A DNA stretch of 64,000 bases from Microbacterium sp. (GCA_013823625.1 PNMM01000002.1:310001-374000), one strand, 5' to 3'; positions 8,775 through 17,690 are shown, counted from the first letter of the stretch. A program made the numbers and translations. The notes: generated from the sequence alone by a model not told the origin.

Positions 8775-8826
8775 CTCAGCGAATCCCCACCGAAGCCCGA
8801 CAGGCTGATGACCGTAGGCTGAGCAC
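8775..8826 (+). promoter_or_regulatory. Upstream element, copy 2, before the second FMN-binding lipoprotein
   Basis: The blocks CTCAGCGAAT (8775), CAGGCTGA (8801) and GCTGAGCAC (8818) repeat the element at 8148-8207. A perfect TTGACA lies just upstream at 8765-8770, and a TAGGCT hexamer at 8815-8820 could be a -10, but these two are too far apart to be one promoter. Presence of the element before both genes indicates that gene and control region duplicated together. Confidence 0.5.
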
Positions 8827-8859
8827 AGCCAACACTCTCACGCGAGCCCTGGAGACACG

Positions 8860-9303
8860 ATGACCCGCATGATGACCACCAACGCCCGCACGACCGCGGG
8901 ACGCGTTGCGGCCCCGGTTGGCGTCGCTGCCGCCCTGATTGGCACCCTGACGGGGTGCTCGACCGCCGCCACCGCTGAGCCTCCTGCCGAACCCGTCAAC
9001 GCGAGCTACCGCGATGGCATGTATCAAGCTGATGGCGGCTACGAGTCGCCGAACGGCAGCGAGACCATCACGGTCGAGATCGAGCTCACGGACGACATCG
9101 TCACGGGCGTTGTCGTCACCTCGAACCCGACCAACCCGACGACCGCCAACTTCCAGGGCAAGTTTGCCGACGGGATCGGCGACATCGTGATCGGCCAAGA
9201 CATCGACAGCCTCGACGTCACAGTGGTTGCTGGCTCGTCGCTCACGGGCAACGGATTCCGCGAAGCCATCACGACCATCAAGGCAGAAGCTCTCGTCGGC
9301 TAA
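8860..9303 (+). CDS. FMN-binding-domain lipoprotein (second of a tandem pair)
   Basis: A 147-residue lipoprotein closely resembling the preceding gene: lipobox LTGC near residue 33, short linker, then FMN_bind with YRDGMYQADGGYESP and the C-terminal block VTVVAGSSLTGNGF..TIKAEA. The flavin-acceptor position again reads AGSSLT, with Ser where Thr is usual. GGAG lies 5 nt before the ATG. Only 13 nt separate its stop from the proposed apbE start, so it is probably in an operon with apbE and the membrane reductase. Confidence 0.85.
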   Translation: MTRMMTTNARTTAGRVAAPVGVAAALIGTLTGCSTAATAEPPAEPVNASYRDGMYQADGGYESPNGSETITVEIELTDDIVTGVVVTSNPTNPTTANFQGKFADGIGDIVIGQDIDSLDVTVVAGSSLTGNGFREAITTIKAEALVG

Positions 9304-9316
9304 GGCCGCGCCTTCT

Positions 9317-10222
9317 GTGGTGGGTCCCTCGAGCTTTGAGGCGATCGGCACGCCGTGGCGCATCGGCCACGGCGGCGCCGAGACCCCGGTGGGCTCTCTC
9401 GGATCGGCCCTGACCCCCGCTGACCTCTCGGCGGTGCTCGATCGCATCGAGCAGTTTGACCGCGACTGGTCGCGCTTTCGCGACGATTCGCTCGTGTCGC
9501 GCATCGCCCGCGAGGCCGGGTCGTGGCGTTTGCCCGCCGATGCCGCGCCGATGCTCGCGCTCTACGAGCAGCTTCACGCGCTGACGGATGCCCGCCTCAC
9601 GCCCCTCGTCGGAGCCTCACTCGAGCGCCTCGGCTATGACGCCGCCTACCGACTGACGCCCTCCGGAGCGCCGCTGCCCGCCCCGAGCTGGGCCGACACC
9701 ATTGCCCTGCGGCACACCGTCGAGGGGATCACTCTCGACACCGTTGCTCCCGTCGTGCTCGATGTGGGTGCCGCCGGAAAGGGCTACCTCGTCGACCTCG
9801 TCGGCGACCTGCTCGCGGCCCGCGGGGTGGGCGACACCGTGGTCGATGCGAGTGGCGACGTGCGCGTGCGGGGTGAGCGCAGCATCCGCGTGGCGCTCGA
9901 GAACCCGGCCGACCCCACGAAGGCGGTCGGCGTCGTCGAGCTGCACAACGCCGCGCTGTGTGCCTCGGCGATCAACCGCCGCGCGTGGGGCGCGGGGCTG
10001 CATCACATCATCGATGCCGTCACGGGACTGCCGGTCGACCAGGGAGTGATTGCCACGTGGGTGGTCGCTGACACCGCACTAGTGGCCGACGGACTCGCCA
10101 CGGCACTATTCTTCGCTGAACCGGTGCGATTAGCCGAAGCCTTCTCGTTCGAGTGGGTTCGATTGACCAGTGACGGGCGGCTCGACGCGAGCCCCGGTCT
10201 TCAAGGGGAGCTGTTTGCATGA
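9317..10222 (+). CDS. apbE: ApbE family FAD:protein FMN transferase
   Basis: About 302 residues. The enzyme transfers FMN from FAD to a Ser/Thr hydroxyl of target proteins. Family motifs are present: DVGAAGKGYLVDLVGD (FAD-binding), VDASGDVRVRGE, HHIIDAVTGLP and TALVADGLATALFF with the Mg-binding Asp. The frame is open to 9227, but the preceding gene ends at 9303, so I take the first GTG after it (9317; a second GTG follows at once). No signal peptide or lipobox is visible, so this copy may act in the cytoplasm or be exported unconventionally. It overlaps the next gene by ATGA. The obvious targets are the two lipoproteins upstream. Confidence 0.88.
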   Translation: MVGPSSFEAIGTPWRIGHGGAETPVGSLGSALTPADLSAVLDRIEQFDRDWSRFRDDSLVSRIAREAGSWRLPADAAPMLALYEQLHALTDARLTPLVGASLERLGYDAAYRLTPSGAPLPAPSWADTIALRHTVEGITLDTVAPVVLDVGAAGKGYLVDLVGDLLAARGVGDTVVDASGDVRVRGERSIRVALENPADPTKAVGVVELHNAALCASAINRRAWGAGLHHIIDAVTGLPVDQGVIATWVVADTALVADGLATALFFAEPVRLAEAFSFEWVRLTSDGRLDASPGLQGELFA

Positions 10223-11706
10223 GAGCACGCATCGACGCCATCACGGGCCGGGTCAGCATGTACCGCCTGGCCACCATCACTCTCGCCATCGTGCTCGCGC
10301 AAGCGGTGCTCTTTGCGTTTCTCGATGTCATCGGGCCCGACCCCTTTGCGATTCTCGGCACCCTCGGAGTCGTCATGGTGGCCACCCTCGGCGCCAATGA
10401 GATCGCCGCTCGCCTCGCGCGCGTCGTGCCGCATCGCGAGTCGAGCGTCATCACGGCGCTCATCATCGCGTGCATCGCACAGCCGAGCCTGTCAACGCCG
10501 GCGCTCATCGCCGCGGCCGGTGCGGGCGTGATTGCCGCGCTCTCGAAGTACCTCATCGTGTGGCACGGGCGGCACCTGCTCAACCCGGCAGCGACGGGCG
10601 TGCTCATCGCGGGCATCATCGGCTACTACGCGGGTCAAGGTGTGGGTTTCTGGTGGGTTGCCACTCCGGCCCTCTTGCCGGCCGTGGCCATCGGCGCCCT
10701 GCTCTTGCTCGACCGCACGCGCCGACTCGATGTCGGGCTCATCTTCATCGTGCTCGCCGTCGTGCTGAGCGGCAGCCGACTCGTGGCGACGGGCAGCGAT
10801 CCGCTCACCGCGCTCACGACCGTGCTGCAACTCTTTCCGATCGTCTTTCTCGCCGGCTTCATGCTCAGCGAACCGCTCACGCTGCCGCCGCGACGCTGGC
10901 AGCAGTGGGTCACGGCAGCAGCGGTTGCGGTGGCATTCTCGGTGCCCTTCAGTTTCGGGCCGATCTACCGCTCGCCCGAACTCGCTCTCGTGCTCGGCAA
11001 CATCGTCGCCTTCGCCATCTCGCGCCGCAGCGGCTTCTCGCTGCGCCTCGTCGAGCGCGTGACGCTCTCGCCCTTTGCGACGGAGTATCGCTTCGAACCC
11101 TCACGCCGAGTGCCGTTCACCGCGGGGCAGTACCTCGAACTGCACCTGCCGCACGCCGCCGACGTTCGCGGGCTCCGTCGCACGTTCACGATCGCGTCAC
11201 CCCCCGAGCTCGCCGTGGCCACGGAGGCGCCGCGCATCGCCATCGGAATGCGCACGCCTGAGGGCGGCAGCTCATTCAAGAAAGCTCTCGGTCAGCTCGA
11301 GCCGGGCAGCCGCGTGACGGTGACCCAGACGGCGGGTGACTTTGTGTTGCCGCGTGATGCGAGCATCCCCTTGCTCATGGTCGCCGGCGGAATCGGCATG
11401 ACCCCGTTCGCCAGCCAGCTCGCGAGCCTTGCCGAGCGCGGCGAACAGCGCGACATCGTCGTGGTCGTCGTGTCGTCGAACCCCGGCGAAGTGCTCTACC
11501 GCGACGTGCTCGAGCGCGCCTCGGCCCGCATTATCCAGATCGCTCCCGATCAATTGACGACGGATGCCCTGCGCGAGCTCGTGCCCGACCTCGCCTCGCG
11601 GCACGGGTATGTCTCCGGCGCACCCGCGATCGTGGCGGCAGCCCGCACGGCTCTGCGCCGGGGTGGAGTGCGGCGCGTGCACACCGACTACTTCGCGGGC
11701 TACTAA
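10219..11706 (+). CDS. NqrB/RnfD-like membrane domain fused to ferredoxin-NADP reductase-type flavoprotein domain
   Basis: A 495-residue fusion. Residues 1 to about 270 form a polytopic RnfD/NqrB-like domain, with HGRHLLNPAATGVLIAGI as its signature. Residues from about 275 form an FAD/NAD(P) reductase: PFTAGQYLELHLP, RRTFTIAS (flavin site), MVAGGIGMTPFASQL (nucleotide site) and VSGAP near the end; it finishes at FAGY. There is no [2Fe-2S] domain. I do not see a clear SGAT flavinylation motif in the membrane part; GSDPLTA is the closest. Likely role: move electrons from cytosolic NAD(P)H through the membrane to the flavinylated lipoproteins. The start overlaps apbE by 4 nt; the stop overlaps that of the convergent ATPase. 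Confidence 0.85.
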   Translation: MRARIDAITGRVSMYRLATITLAIVLAQAVLFAFLDVIGPDPFAILGTLGVVMVATLGANEIAARLARVVPHRESSVITALIIACIAQPSLSTPALIAAAGAGVIAALSKYLIVWHGRHLLNPAATGVLIAGIIGYYAGQGVGFWWVATPALLPAVAIGALLLLDRTRRLDVGLIFIVLAVVLSGSRLVATGSDPLTALTTVLQLFPIVFLAGFMLSEPLTLPPRRWQQWVTAAAVAVAFSVPFSFGPIYRSPELALVLGNIVAFAISRRSGFSLRLVERVTLSPFATEYRFEPSRRVPFTAGQYLELHLPHAADVRGLRRTFTIASPPELAVATEAPRIAIGMRTPEGGSSFKKALGQLEPGSRVTVTQTAGDFVLPRDASIPLLMVAGGIGMTPFASQLASLAERGEQRDIVVVVVSSNPGEVLYRDVLERASARIIQIAPDQLTTDALRELVPDLASRHGYVSGAPAIVAAARTALRRGGVRRVHTDYFAGY

Positions 11707-13598
11707 CTCAGCACGAGCTGCTGTTCACGCGCGGGCTGCCGTAGCGGGGCATCCAGGCCGGGTACGGGCGCGGCCCCGGCACGCACCGCGCGCAGTGCCC
11801 CGACGATCGCGATGAGGTCAACGACCTCTTGCAGGGCTGCTCCGGCGATCGCGGGCAGCAAGCCCACCGAGGCGACGAGCATGAGCGCGATCGAGATGGC
11901 GATGCCGAGCCAGATGCTCTGCAGCGCGATGCGCACCGTGCGCTGCCCGATCGCGACGGCGCGGGCCACGCGCGCGAGGTCGTCGATGAGAATCACGACG
12001 TCAGCCGATTCGCTCGCGGCGGTGGAGCCTTTGGCCCCCATCGCAATGCCCACGTCGGCGACGGCGAGCACGGGCGCATCGTTGACCCCGTCTCCCACCA
12101 TCACGACGGGGCGCGGTTGCGCCTCACGAATGATGCGCACCTTGTCGTCGGGCAAGCACTCGGCGTGAACGTCGGTGATGCCGAGGCCCGAGGCGATGGT
12201 GTCGGCCGTCGCGGCGACGTCGCCCGTGACCATGAGGGTGCTGGTGACGCCGAGGGCCCGCAGGGCCGCGAGGGTGTCGGCGGCATCGGTGCGCACAGCA
12301 TCCCGCAGCACGACGACTCCGGCGAAGCGACCGTCGATGGCCGCGTAGATCACAGCTTCGCCGCTCGCGCCGGGTCGCGGCACGAGGTCAGGGGCATGGT
12401 CGCCCACGAAGGCTGGCTTGCCGACGACGACCTCGCGGCCGCCAATCGTGGCGATCACCCCGTGCGCGGGAACCTCGCGCGCGTCGCTCGAATCGAGAAG
12501 AGGGAGCCCTCGATCGACGGCGGCGCGCTGCAACGATTCGGCGAGCACGTGTGATGAGTAGCGTTCGGCCGAGCCGACGAGCTGCACCAGCTCGTTCTCA
12601 GTGAACCCGGCCTCGGCGTGCGCGCCCACCACAGCGGGCCGGCCGACCGTGAGGGTGCCCGTCTTGTCGAACGCAACCGTGCGAGCGCGCGCAAGCTTCT
12701 CGAGCGAGCCCGCGTTCTTCATGACGATGCCGCGCTTAGCGGCGCTGCTCATGCCGCCCATGAACGCCACAGGGGCGGCGATGAGCAAGGGGCACGGCGT
12801 CGCAACCACGAGCACTTCGGCAAACCGCACGGGGTCGCCGCTGAGCGCCCAGGCCAGACCCGCGATGCCGAGCGACACGGCCGTGAAGGGCAAGGCATAG
12901 CGGTCGGCGAGACGCACCAGCGGAGCCTTGCTGCTCGCGGCTTCGCGCACGAGTTCGACGATGCGCTGATACTGCGAGTCGGCCGCGAGCGCCGTCGCCA
13001 CCACCTCGACGGCGACGGGTCCGTTGACCGAGCCGCTCAACACGGCATCGCCGACGACCTTGTCGACGGGCAGGCTCTCGCCCGTGAGCGACGACTCGTC
13101 GAAGCCGCCAAGGGCACTCGCGAGCTCAGCATCCACGGGAACAATTTCGGCCGGTCGCACGAGCAATCGGTCACCGACGCGCACCTCGTCTGCCGGCACC
13201 TCGACCACGTCGCCGTTCGCCTCGATACGGTGCGCCAATTGCGGCACGCGATCAAGCAACGACCGAAGTTCGCGCTGCGCGCGGCCCGCCGCCGCCACTT
13301 CGAGCGCTTCACCGCCCGTGAGCATGAGCACGATGAGCAAGCTCGCCCAGTACTCGCCCACGACAATCGTGCTGACGATTGCCGTGACGGCGAGAATGTC
13401 GAGGCCGAACTGCTTCGAGATCAACCCGCGGATCATGCGCACGGCTTCGACCGCGGCGATCGTGAGCGCATAGAGCGAAATGACCCAGCGGGCGGCTGGC
13501 TCGAGCCCCGCCGCAACCAGCGCGCCCGCCACAAGCCCGATGCCGATCGTCACGGCCACGAGCGGAAAGCGGCGAACGAGCGCGACGAGTCGGGTCAT
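11703..13598 (-). CDS. Heavy-metal-translocating P1B-type ATPase
   Basis: A 631-residue membrane pump. It has the actuator motif SSLTGESLPVDK, the transmembrane metal motif TPC in VVATPCPLLIAAPVAFMGG, the phosphorylation site FDKTGTLTVG and the hinge MVGDGVNDAPVLAVADVG. The N-terminus starts directly in the helices, with no HMA metal-binding domain. The P1B HP locus reads SSHVLA, so His is followed by Val rather than Pro, which I believe is usual in this TPCP subfamily. The metal cannot be assigned from TPC alone. Its TAG overlaps the TAA of the NqrB-like gene (convergent). Confidence 0.9.
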   Translation of the reverse strand: MTRLVALVRRFPLVAVTIGIGLVAGALVAAGLEPAARWVISLYALTIAAVEAVRMIRGLISKQFGLDILAVTAIVSTIVVGEYWASLLIVLMLTGGEALEVAAAGRAQRELRSLLDRVPQLAHRIEANGDVVEVPADEVRVGDRLLVRPAEIVPVDAELASALGGFDESSLTGESLPVDKVVGDAVLSGSVNGPVAVEVVATALAADSQYQRIVELVREAASSKAPLVRLADRYALPFTAVSLGIAGLAWALSGDPVRFAEVLVVATPCPLLIAAPVAFMGGMSSAAKRGIVMKNAGSLEKLARARTVAFDKTGTLTVGRPAVVGAHAEAGFTENELVQLVGSAERYSSHVLAESLQRAAVDRGLPLLDSSDAREVPAHGVIATIGGREVVVGKPAFVGDHAPDLVPRPGASGEAVIYAAIDGRFAGVVVLRDAVRTDAADTLAALRALGVTSTLMVTGDVAATADTIASGLGITDVHAECLPDDKVRIIREAQPRPVVMVGDGVNDAPVLAVADVGIAMGAKGSTAASESADVVILIDDLARVARAVAIGQRTVRIALQSIWLGIAISIALMLVASVGLLPAIAGAALQEVVDLIAIVGALRAVRAGAAPVPGLDAPLRQPAREQQLVLS

Positions 13599-13720
13599 GC
13601 CCTAGGTCTACTCCCCCACCCTGGCTATCGCCAGTGCCGATGGGCCTAGCCGCCTCTGCGGGCCTCGACGACGGATGCCCGAGGCACGTGGCCCCGGGCA
13701 TCCGGTGAATCCGCTCGCCG

Positions 13721-14935
13721 TTAGGCCAAGCGTGACTTCAGGTTGTCGTCAATCGCCGCCAAGAAGTCTTCGGTCGTGAGGTACGGCTGCTCGGCGCTGA
13801 TGAGAATCGCGAGGTCTTTCGTCATCTTGCCGCTCTCGACCGTCGTGATGACGACGTCTTCGAGGGTCTCGGCGAAGGTGATGAGCGCCGGGTTGCCATC
13901 GAGCTTGCCGCGGTGCATGAGCCCACGGGTCCACGCGAAGATCGACGCGATCGGGTTGGTCGACGTGGGCTTGCCCTGCTGGTGCAAGCGGTAGTGGCGC
14001 GTCACGGTGCCGTGCGCGGCCTCGGCCTCAACAACCTTGCCGTCGGGGCTCGTGAGCACGCTCGTCATCAGGCCGAGCGAGCCGTAGCCCTGCGCCACGG
14101 TGTCGCTCTGCACGTCGCCGTCGTAGTTCTTGCAGGCCCAGACGTAGCCGCCCTCCCACTTCATAGCCGAAGCGACCATGTCGTCGATGAGGCGGTGCTC
14201 GTAGGTGATGCCGGCGGCTTCGAACTGGCTCTTGAACTCGGCCTCAAAGATCTCTTCAAAGAGGTCTTTGAAGCGACCGTCGTACGCCTTGAGAATCGTG
14301 TTCTTCGTCGAGAGGTAGACGGGGTACTTGCGGGCCAGGCCGTAGTTGAGCGAAGCGCGCGCGAAGTCGCGAATCGACTCGTCGAGGTTGTACTGCACCT
14401 GGGCCACACCGCTGCCGGGCGACTGGTACACCTCAAACTTCATGGGCTCTGAGCCGTCTTCGGGCGTGAACTCGACCGTGAGCGTGCCCTTCCCCTCGAA
14501 GCGGAAATCGGTGGCGCGGTACTGGTCGCCGAAAGCGTGACGGCCGATAATGATGGGCTTGTTCCAGCCGGGCACGAGGCGCGGAATATTCGAGATCACG
14601 ATGGGCTCACGGAAGATGACGCCGCCGATGATGTTGCGAATCGTGCCGTTCGGGCTCTTCCACATCTGCTTGAGACCGAACTCCTTCACGCGAGCCTCGT
14701 CGGGCGTGATGGTGGCGCACTTGACGCCCACGCCGTGCGTGATGATCGCGTGCGCGGCGTCGATCGTGACCTGGTCGTTCGTGGCGTCACGGTGCTCGAT
14801 GCCGAGGTCGTAGTACTCGAGCGTCACGTCGAGATAGGGGTGGATGAGGCGGTCTTTGATGAACTGCCAGATGATGCGAGTCATCTCGTCGCCATCGAGC
14901 TCGACGACCGTTCCTTCGACCTTGATCTTCTCCAC
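13721..14935 (-). CDS. icd: NADP-dependent isocitrate dehydrogenase
   Basis: A 404-residue dimeric-type enzyme converting isocitrate to 2-oxoglutarate. It opens with [20 protein letters not shown], then [37 protein letters not shown] and [28 protein letters not shown] (metal and substrate residues), then [14 protein letters not shown]. The frame extends to 14968, but a GTG at 14935 preceded by GAAAGG fits the family length. The promoter carries TAGGCT at about 14972-14977 and, just upstream, an 18-bp perfect palindrome nearly identical to one before sucC. Confidence 0.96.
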   Translation of the reverse strand: MEKIKVEGTVVELDGDEMTRIIWQFIKDRLIHPYLDVTLEYYDLGIEHRDATNDQVTIDAAHAIITHGVGVKCATITPDEARVKEFGLKQMWKSPNGTIRNIIGGVIFREPIVISNIPRLVPGWNKPIIIGRHAFGDQYRATDFRFEGKGTLTVEFTPEDGSEPMKFEVYQSPGSGVAQVQYNLDESIRDFARASLNYGLARKYPVYLSTKNTILKAYDGRFKDLFEEIFEAEFKSQFEAAGITYEHRLIDDMVASAMKWEGGYVWACKNYDGDVQSDTVAQGYGSLGLMTSVLTSPDGKVVEAEAAHGTVTRHYRLHQQGKPTSTNPIASIFAWTRGLMHRGKLDGNPALITFAETLEDVVITTVESGKMTKDLAILISAEQPYLTTEDFLAAIDDNLKSRLA

Positions 14936-14981
14936 GGTGGGTGCCTTTCCGTCAGTGATGTACCGCACGTGAGCCTACTCT

Positions 14982-14999
14982 TATCTCGATGTCGAGATA
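14982..14999. promoter_or_regulatory. Palindromic operator candidate upstream of icd (TATCTCGATGTCGAGATA)
   Basis: Perfect inverted repeat with 8-bp arms around TG. It sits immediately upstream of the presumed icd -10 (TAGGCT on the minus strand), overlapping the -35 zone, a typical position for a repressor site. The core TCTCGATRTCGAGA recurs at 35179-35192 before sucC. The divergent GNAT gene starts about 45 bp away and could share it. Confidence 0.6.
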
Positions 15000-15043
15000 C
15001 ATCTGCGCCCCCGAGATCGGAGGCACCGTCTACCCTGATGAGT

Positions 15044-15496
15044 ATGGGGACGTTAAGACTCGAAGAGCTCTCGGCCAAGACCATCGTGGCGGCGAACCGC
15101 CTGACCTTGAGACCGGGCCAAGAACAGTTCGTCACGCCCGTGTCGTATTCGGCCGCCGACGCCTACGTCAACCCCACGACCACGTGGGCACGCGTCGTGC
15201 TCGACGATGACGACGTCGTGGGCTTTATTCGCGGCAACTTCGATGCCGACAGCCCCAAACCCGAGTTTCGCAGCTGCATTTGGCGCATCAATGTGGATGC
15301 CACGGCTCAAGGCCGCGGCATCGGCAAGTTCGCCGTGCACGCCCTCGCCGACGAAGCGCGTCAGCGCGGATTCCACACCGTCACCGTCATCTGGGAGACC
15401 GGAGACGATGGCCCGGGAGACTTCTTCCGCCACATCGGCTTCGTCGAGACGGGTGACACCGAGTACGGCGAGAAGATCGGCGCGCTGACCATCTGA
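15044..15496 (+). CDS. GNAT family N-acetyltransferase, polyamine-acetyltransferase-like
   Basis: A 150-residue GNAT enzyme. The acetyl-CoA loop reads TAQGRGIGKFAVHALADEARQRG, and the C-terminus FFRHIGFVETGDTEYGEKI resembles SpeG/Spt-type diamine acetyltransferases, so a small amine substrate is possible but unproven. I prefer the ATG at 15044 because TACCCT lies 7 nt upstream (leaderless pattern); an ATG two codons earlier is also possible. The stop overlaps the next start (TGATG), coupling it to the alkyltransferase-like gene. Confidence 0.82.
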   Translation: MGTLRLEELSAKTIVAANRLTLRPGQEQFVTPVSYSAADAYVNPTTTWARVVLDDDDVVGFIRGNFDADSPKPEFRSCIWRINVDATAQGRGIGKFAVHALADEARQRGFHTVTVIWETGDDGPGDFFRHIGFVETGDTEYGEKIGALTI

Positions 15497-15819
15497 TGTC
15501 GGCGTCGCTCGACTTCGGCGGGGCCGTCTTGCTCGTCGTCGCCGACATTCCGCCCGGTCGCGTCATGACCTACGGCGACGTGGCTGCCGAGCTCGGTTCT
15601 CGCGGGGCACGCGCGGTCGGGCGCGTGATGGCAACGGAAGGCTCGAGCGTTCCGTGGTGGCGAGTGGTGCGGGCCGACGGTCGGCCTCCCGAGGGGCACG
15701 AGATCGAGGCGCTCGCCCACTATCGGGCAGAAGGCACGCCCTTGCGCGCGGGCGCAGCCGAGCACGACCCGCACTCGTATCGCCTCAACCTGCAGGCGGC
15801 ACGCTGGGCGCCTTCCTAG
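15496..15819 (+). CDS. Alkyltransferase-like protein (ATL), MGMT-family DNA-binding protein
   Basis: A 107-residue protein matching the C-terminal DNA-binding domain of O6-alkylguanine-DNA alkyltransferase: IPPGRVMTYGDVAAELGSRGARAVGRVM followed by VPWWRVVRADG. The active-site PCHRV of true transferases reads PWWRV here, so the acceptor Cys is a Trp. Such ATL proteins bind O6-alkylguanine, flip it out and recruit nucleotide excision repair rather than removing the alkyl group. Translationally coupled to the GNAT upstream. Confidence 0.9.
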   Translation: MSASLDFGGAVLLVVADIPPGRVMTYGDVAAELGSRGARAVGRVMATEGSSVPWWRVVRADGRPPEGHEIEALAHYRAEGTPLRAGAAEHDPHSYRLNLQAARWAPS

Positions 15820-15891
15820 CCCTCGACCCATCGCGGCGCTACTGTGCGGGAGAGCGGCGAGCGCCGCGCATCCCGAACCCCGGAGGTTCTC

Positions 15892-16404
15892 GTGACTGAC
15901 TCGACCACTCCCGCCCCTCGCACGACGAAGACCGCGAAGGCTGCGCCCGCCAAGCCCGCGGCAACGAAGCCCGCGGCCGCCAAGCCCGCGAGCGCTCAGC
16001 CCGCAGCCGCGCAGGCTGCGCCCACCGCCACGGCGCCCGAGGCCACGCCGCTCGCCGAGCAACTCATGGCCCTCGATTTGAGCGCCGCGCCCGGCTTCTT
16101 TCGCGCGCTCGTCGACTTTCGCTTCACGACCTTCATCACGCGCCGCATCGCCGGCTTCATCTATGCGATCTTGCTCGTCAGCATCGTGCTCTCGGGCCTC
16201 GTCGCGTTCTTCAGCATCGTCGTGACGGGTGTCGGCCTCATGACGGGCGGGCAACCGATTCCGGGCCTGCTGACGGTGCTCGCCGCAATCGTGCTTGCCC
16301 CCATTGCCACCCTCGTCGCCGTCGTGCTCGCGCGCATGATCGTTGAGGTCAACGTCGCGCTCGTCGCGATCGCCGAGAACACCGCGGGGCTGCGCCGCCG
16401 CTAG
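15892..16404 (+). CDS. DUF4282 family membrane protein with Ala/Pro/Lys-rich N-terminus
   Basis: 170 residues from a GTG that has GGAGG 5 nt upstream. Residues 8 to about 55 are a low-complexity Ala-Pro-Lys-rich region, probably disordered and cytoplasmic. A DUF4282 domain follows, with FFRALVDFRFTTFITRR and two membrane helices (about residues 85-112 and 128-152). Its function is unknown. It is not obviously part of an operon. Confidence 0.8.
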   Translation: MTDSTTPAPRTTKTAKAAPAKPAATKPAAAKPASAQPAAAQAAPTATAPEATPLAEQLMALDLSAAPGFFRALVDFRFTTFITRRIAGFIYAILLVSIVLSGLVAFFSIVVTGVGLMTGGQPIPGLLTVLAAIVLAPIATLVAVVLARMIVEVNVALVAIAENTAGLRRR

Positions 16405-16432
16405 CGGTTGCGGGGCGGATGCTCGCGCGCGG

Positions 16433-17677
16433 TCAGAACGCCGCCACGAGCATCCCGCCCCCTGCGCCGATAAGCACCACGGCCCACGCCGGCACGCGCA
16501 CGACCATGAGCAGCACCGTGCACAGCACCGCGAGCGCCACGGTCGGAGCGTCGACGAGAGCGCTCGTCGCCACGGGGTCGTAGAGCGCGGCAGCGAGCAC
16601 ACCCACGACCGCGGCACTCGCTCCGCGCACGAGCGCCTGCACGCCCGGCCGTGACTCCAGCGCCGACCAGAACGGCAGCACGCCCACGATGAGCAGCAGC
16701 CCGGGCACGAAGATCGCCACGAGCGCGATGCCCGCGAGCGCCAGGCCCTCGACGCCGGGTGCCATCGCGGCTCCCAGGTAGGCGGCGAACGTGAAGAGCG
16801 GTCCCGGCACCGCCTGCGCGGCCCCATAGCCCGCGAGAAACTGCGACTCGGTCACCCAGCCCGGCGTCACCACGGCGGTCTCGAGCAGCGGCAGCACGAC
16901 GTGACCGCCGCCAAACACGAGTGCTCCCGCGCGCGCGAACGCGTCGGCAACCGCGAGCGGCTGACTCGGAACAATCGCCGCGAGCACGGGCAACGCCACG
17001 AGCAGAGTCGCGAGCACCGCAAGGCACGCGGTCCCCGCGCGACGCGAGATCGGGATGCTCAGCGCTCGCACCTCGCCCGCCCCACCCCCTCGGCAGAGCA
17101 CGAGACCCGCGGCGGCCCCGAGCGCGATCGCCGCCAGGGTCGCCCAGCCGGCGCCGACGAGCAGCACGACCAACGCCGCGGCCACGGCAATCGCCGCGCG
17201 GCGCACGTCAGGAGTCAGCGTGCGCGCCATGCCCCACACCGCGTGCGCCACGACGGCCACGGCAACGACCTTCAACCCGGCGATGAGCCCTTCGGCGAGC
17301 GGGCCCTCGAGCAACGGTGCTCCGAGGGCGACGAGCACGAGCAGCACCGCGCTCGGCAGGGTGAACGCGAGGAACGCCGCCAGGCCGCCGAGCAGCCCCG
17401 CCCGTTGCAGCCCCAGCACAAACCCCACTTGGCTCGACGCCGGGCCCGGCACGAACTGCGCCAGAGCGACGAGCTCGCCGTACGCCTGCTCGGTGATCCA
17501 CCGACGGCGCACCACGAGCTGCTCGCGAAAGTAGCCGAGGTGCGCCACGGGTCCACCGAACGACGTGAGGCCGAGCACCGTGAACGCGCGCAGCACCTCG
17601 AGCGGGGTGCCCTGCGGCCGCGCTGGCTCGACGGCGTCGTCGGGCTCGGGCGCAGCATCCGTCGGCTGATCGCTCAC
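16433..17677 (-). CDS. chrA: ChrA-type chromate transporter (CHR family)
   Basis: A 414-residue protein with two homologous membrane halves. The N-half carries TSFGGPVAHLGYFREQLV and ALAQFVPGPASSQVGF; the C-half has ALVFGGGHVVLPLLE and AAQAVPGPLFTFAAYLG. Long-chain CHR proteins export chromate, sometimes sulfate. The start is taken at GTG 17677 (VSDQPTDAA), with TAGGGT 7 nt upstream on the minus strand (leaderless pattern). A proline/acidic tail precedes the first helix. Family assignment is firm; substrate in this strain is inferred. Confidence 0.88.
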   Translation of the reverse strand: MSDQPTDAAPEPDDAVEPARPQGTPLEVLRAFTVLGLTSFGGPVAHLGYFREQLVVRRRWITEQAYGELVALAQFVPGPASSQVGFVLGLQRAGLLGGLAAFLAFTLPSAVLLVLVALGAPLLEGPLAEGLIAGLKVVAVAVVAHAVWGMARTLTPDVRRAAIAVAAALVVLLVGAGWATLAAIALGAAAGLVLCRGGGAGEVRALSIPISRRAGTACLAVLATLLVALPVLAAIVPSQPLAVADAFARAGALVFGGGHVVLPLLETAVVTPGWVTESQFLAGYGAAQAVPGPLFTFAAYLGAAMAPGVEGLALAGIALVAIFVPGLLLIVGVLPFWSALESRPGVQALVRGASAAVVGVLAAALYDPVATSALVDAPTVALAVLCTVLLMVVRVPAWAVVLIGAGGGMLVAAF

Positions 17678-17684
17678 ACCGCGA

Positions 17685-17690
17685 ACCCTA
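17685..17690 (-). promoter_or_regulatory. Candidate leaderless -10 (TAGGGT) for chrA
   Basis: TAGGGT lies 7 nt before the chrA GTG, in the short gap after the ABC exporter genes. No ribosome-binding site is visible. Confidence 0.4.
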
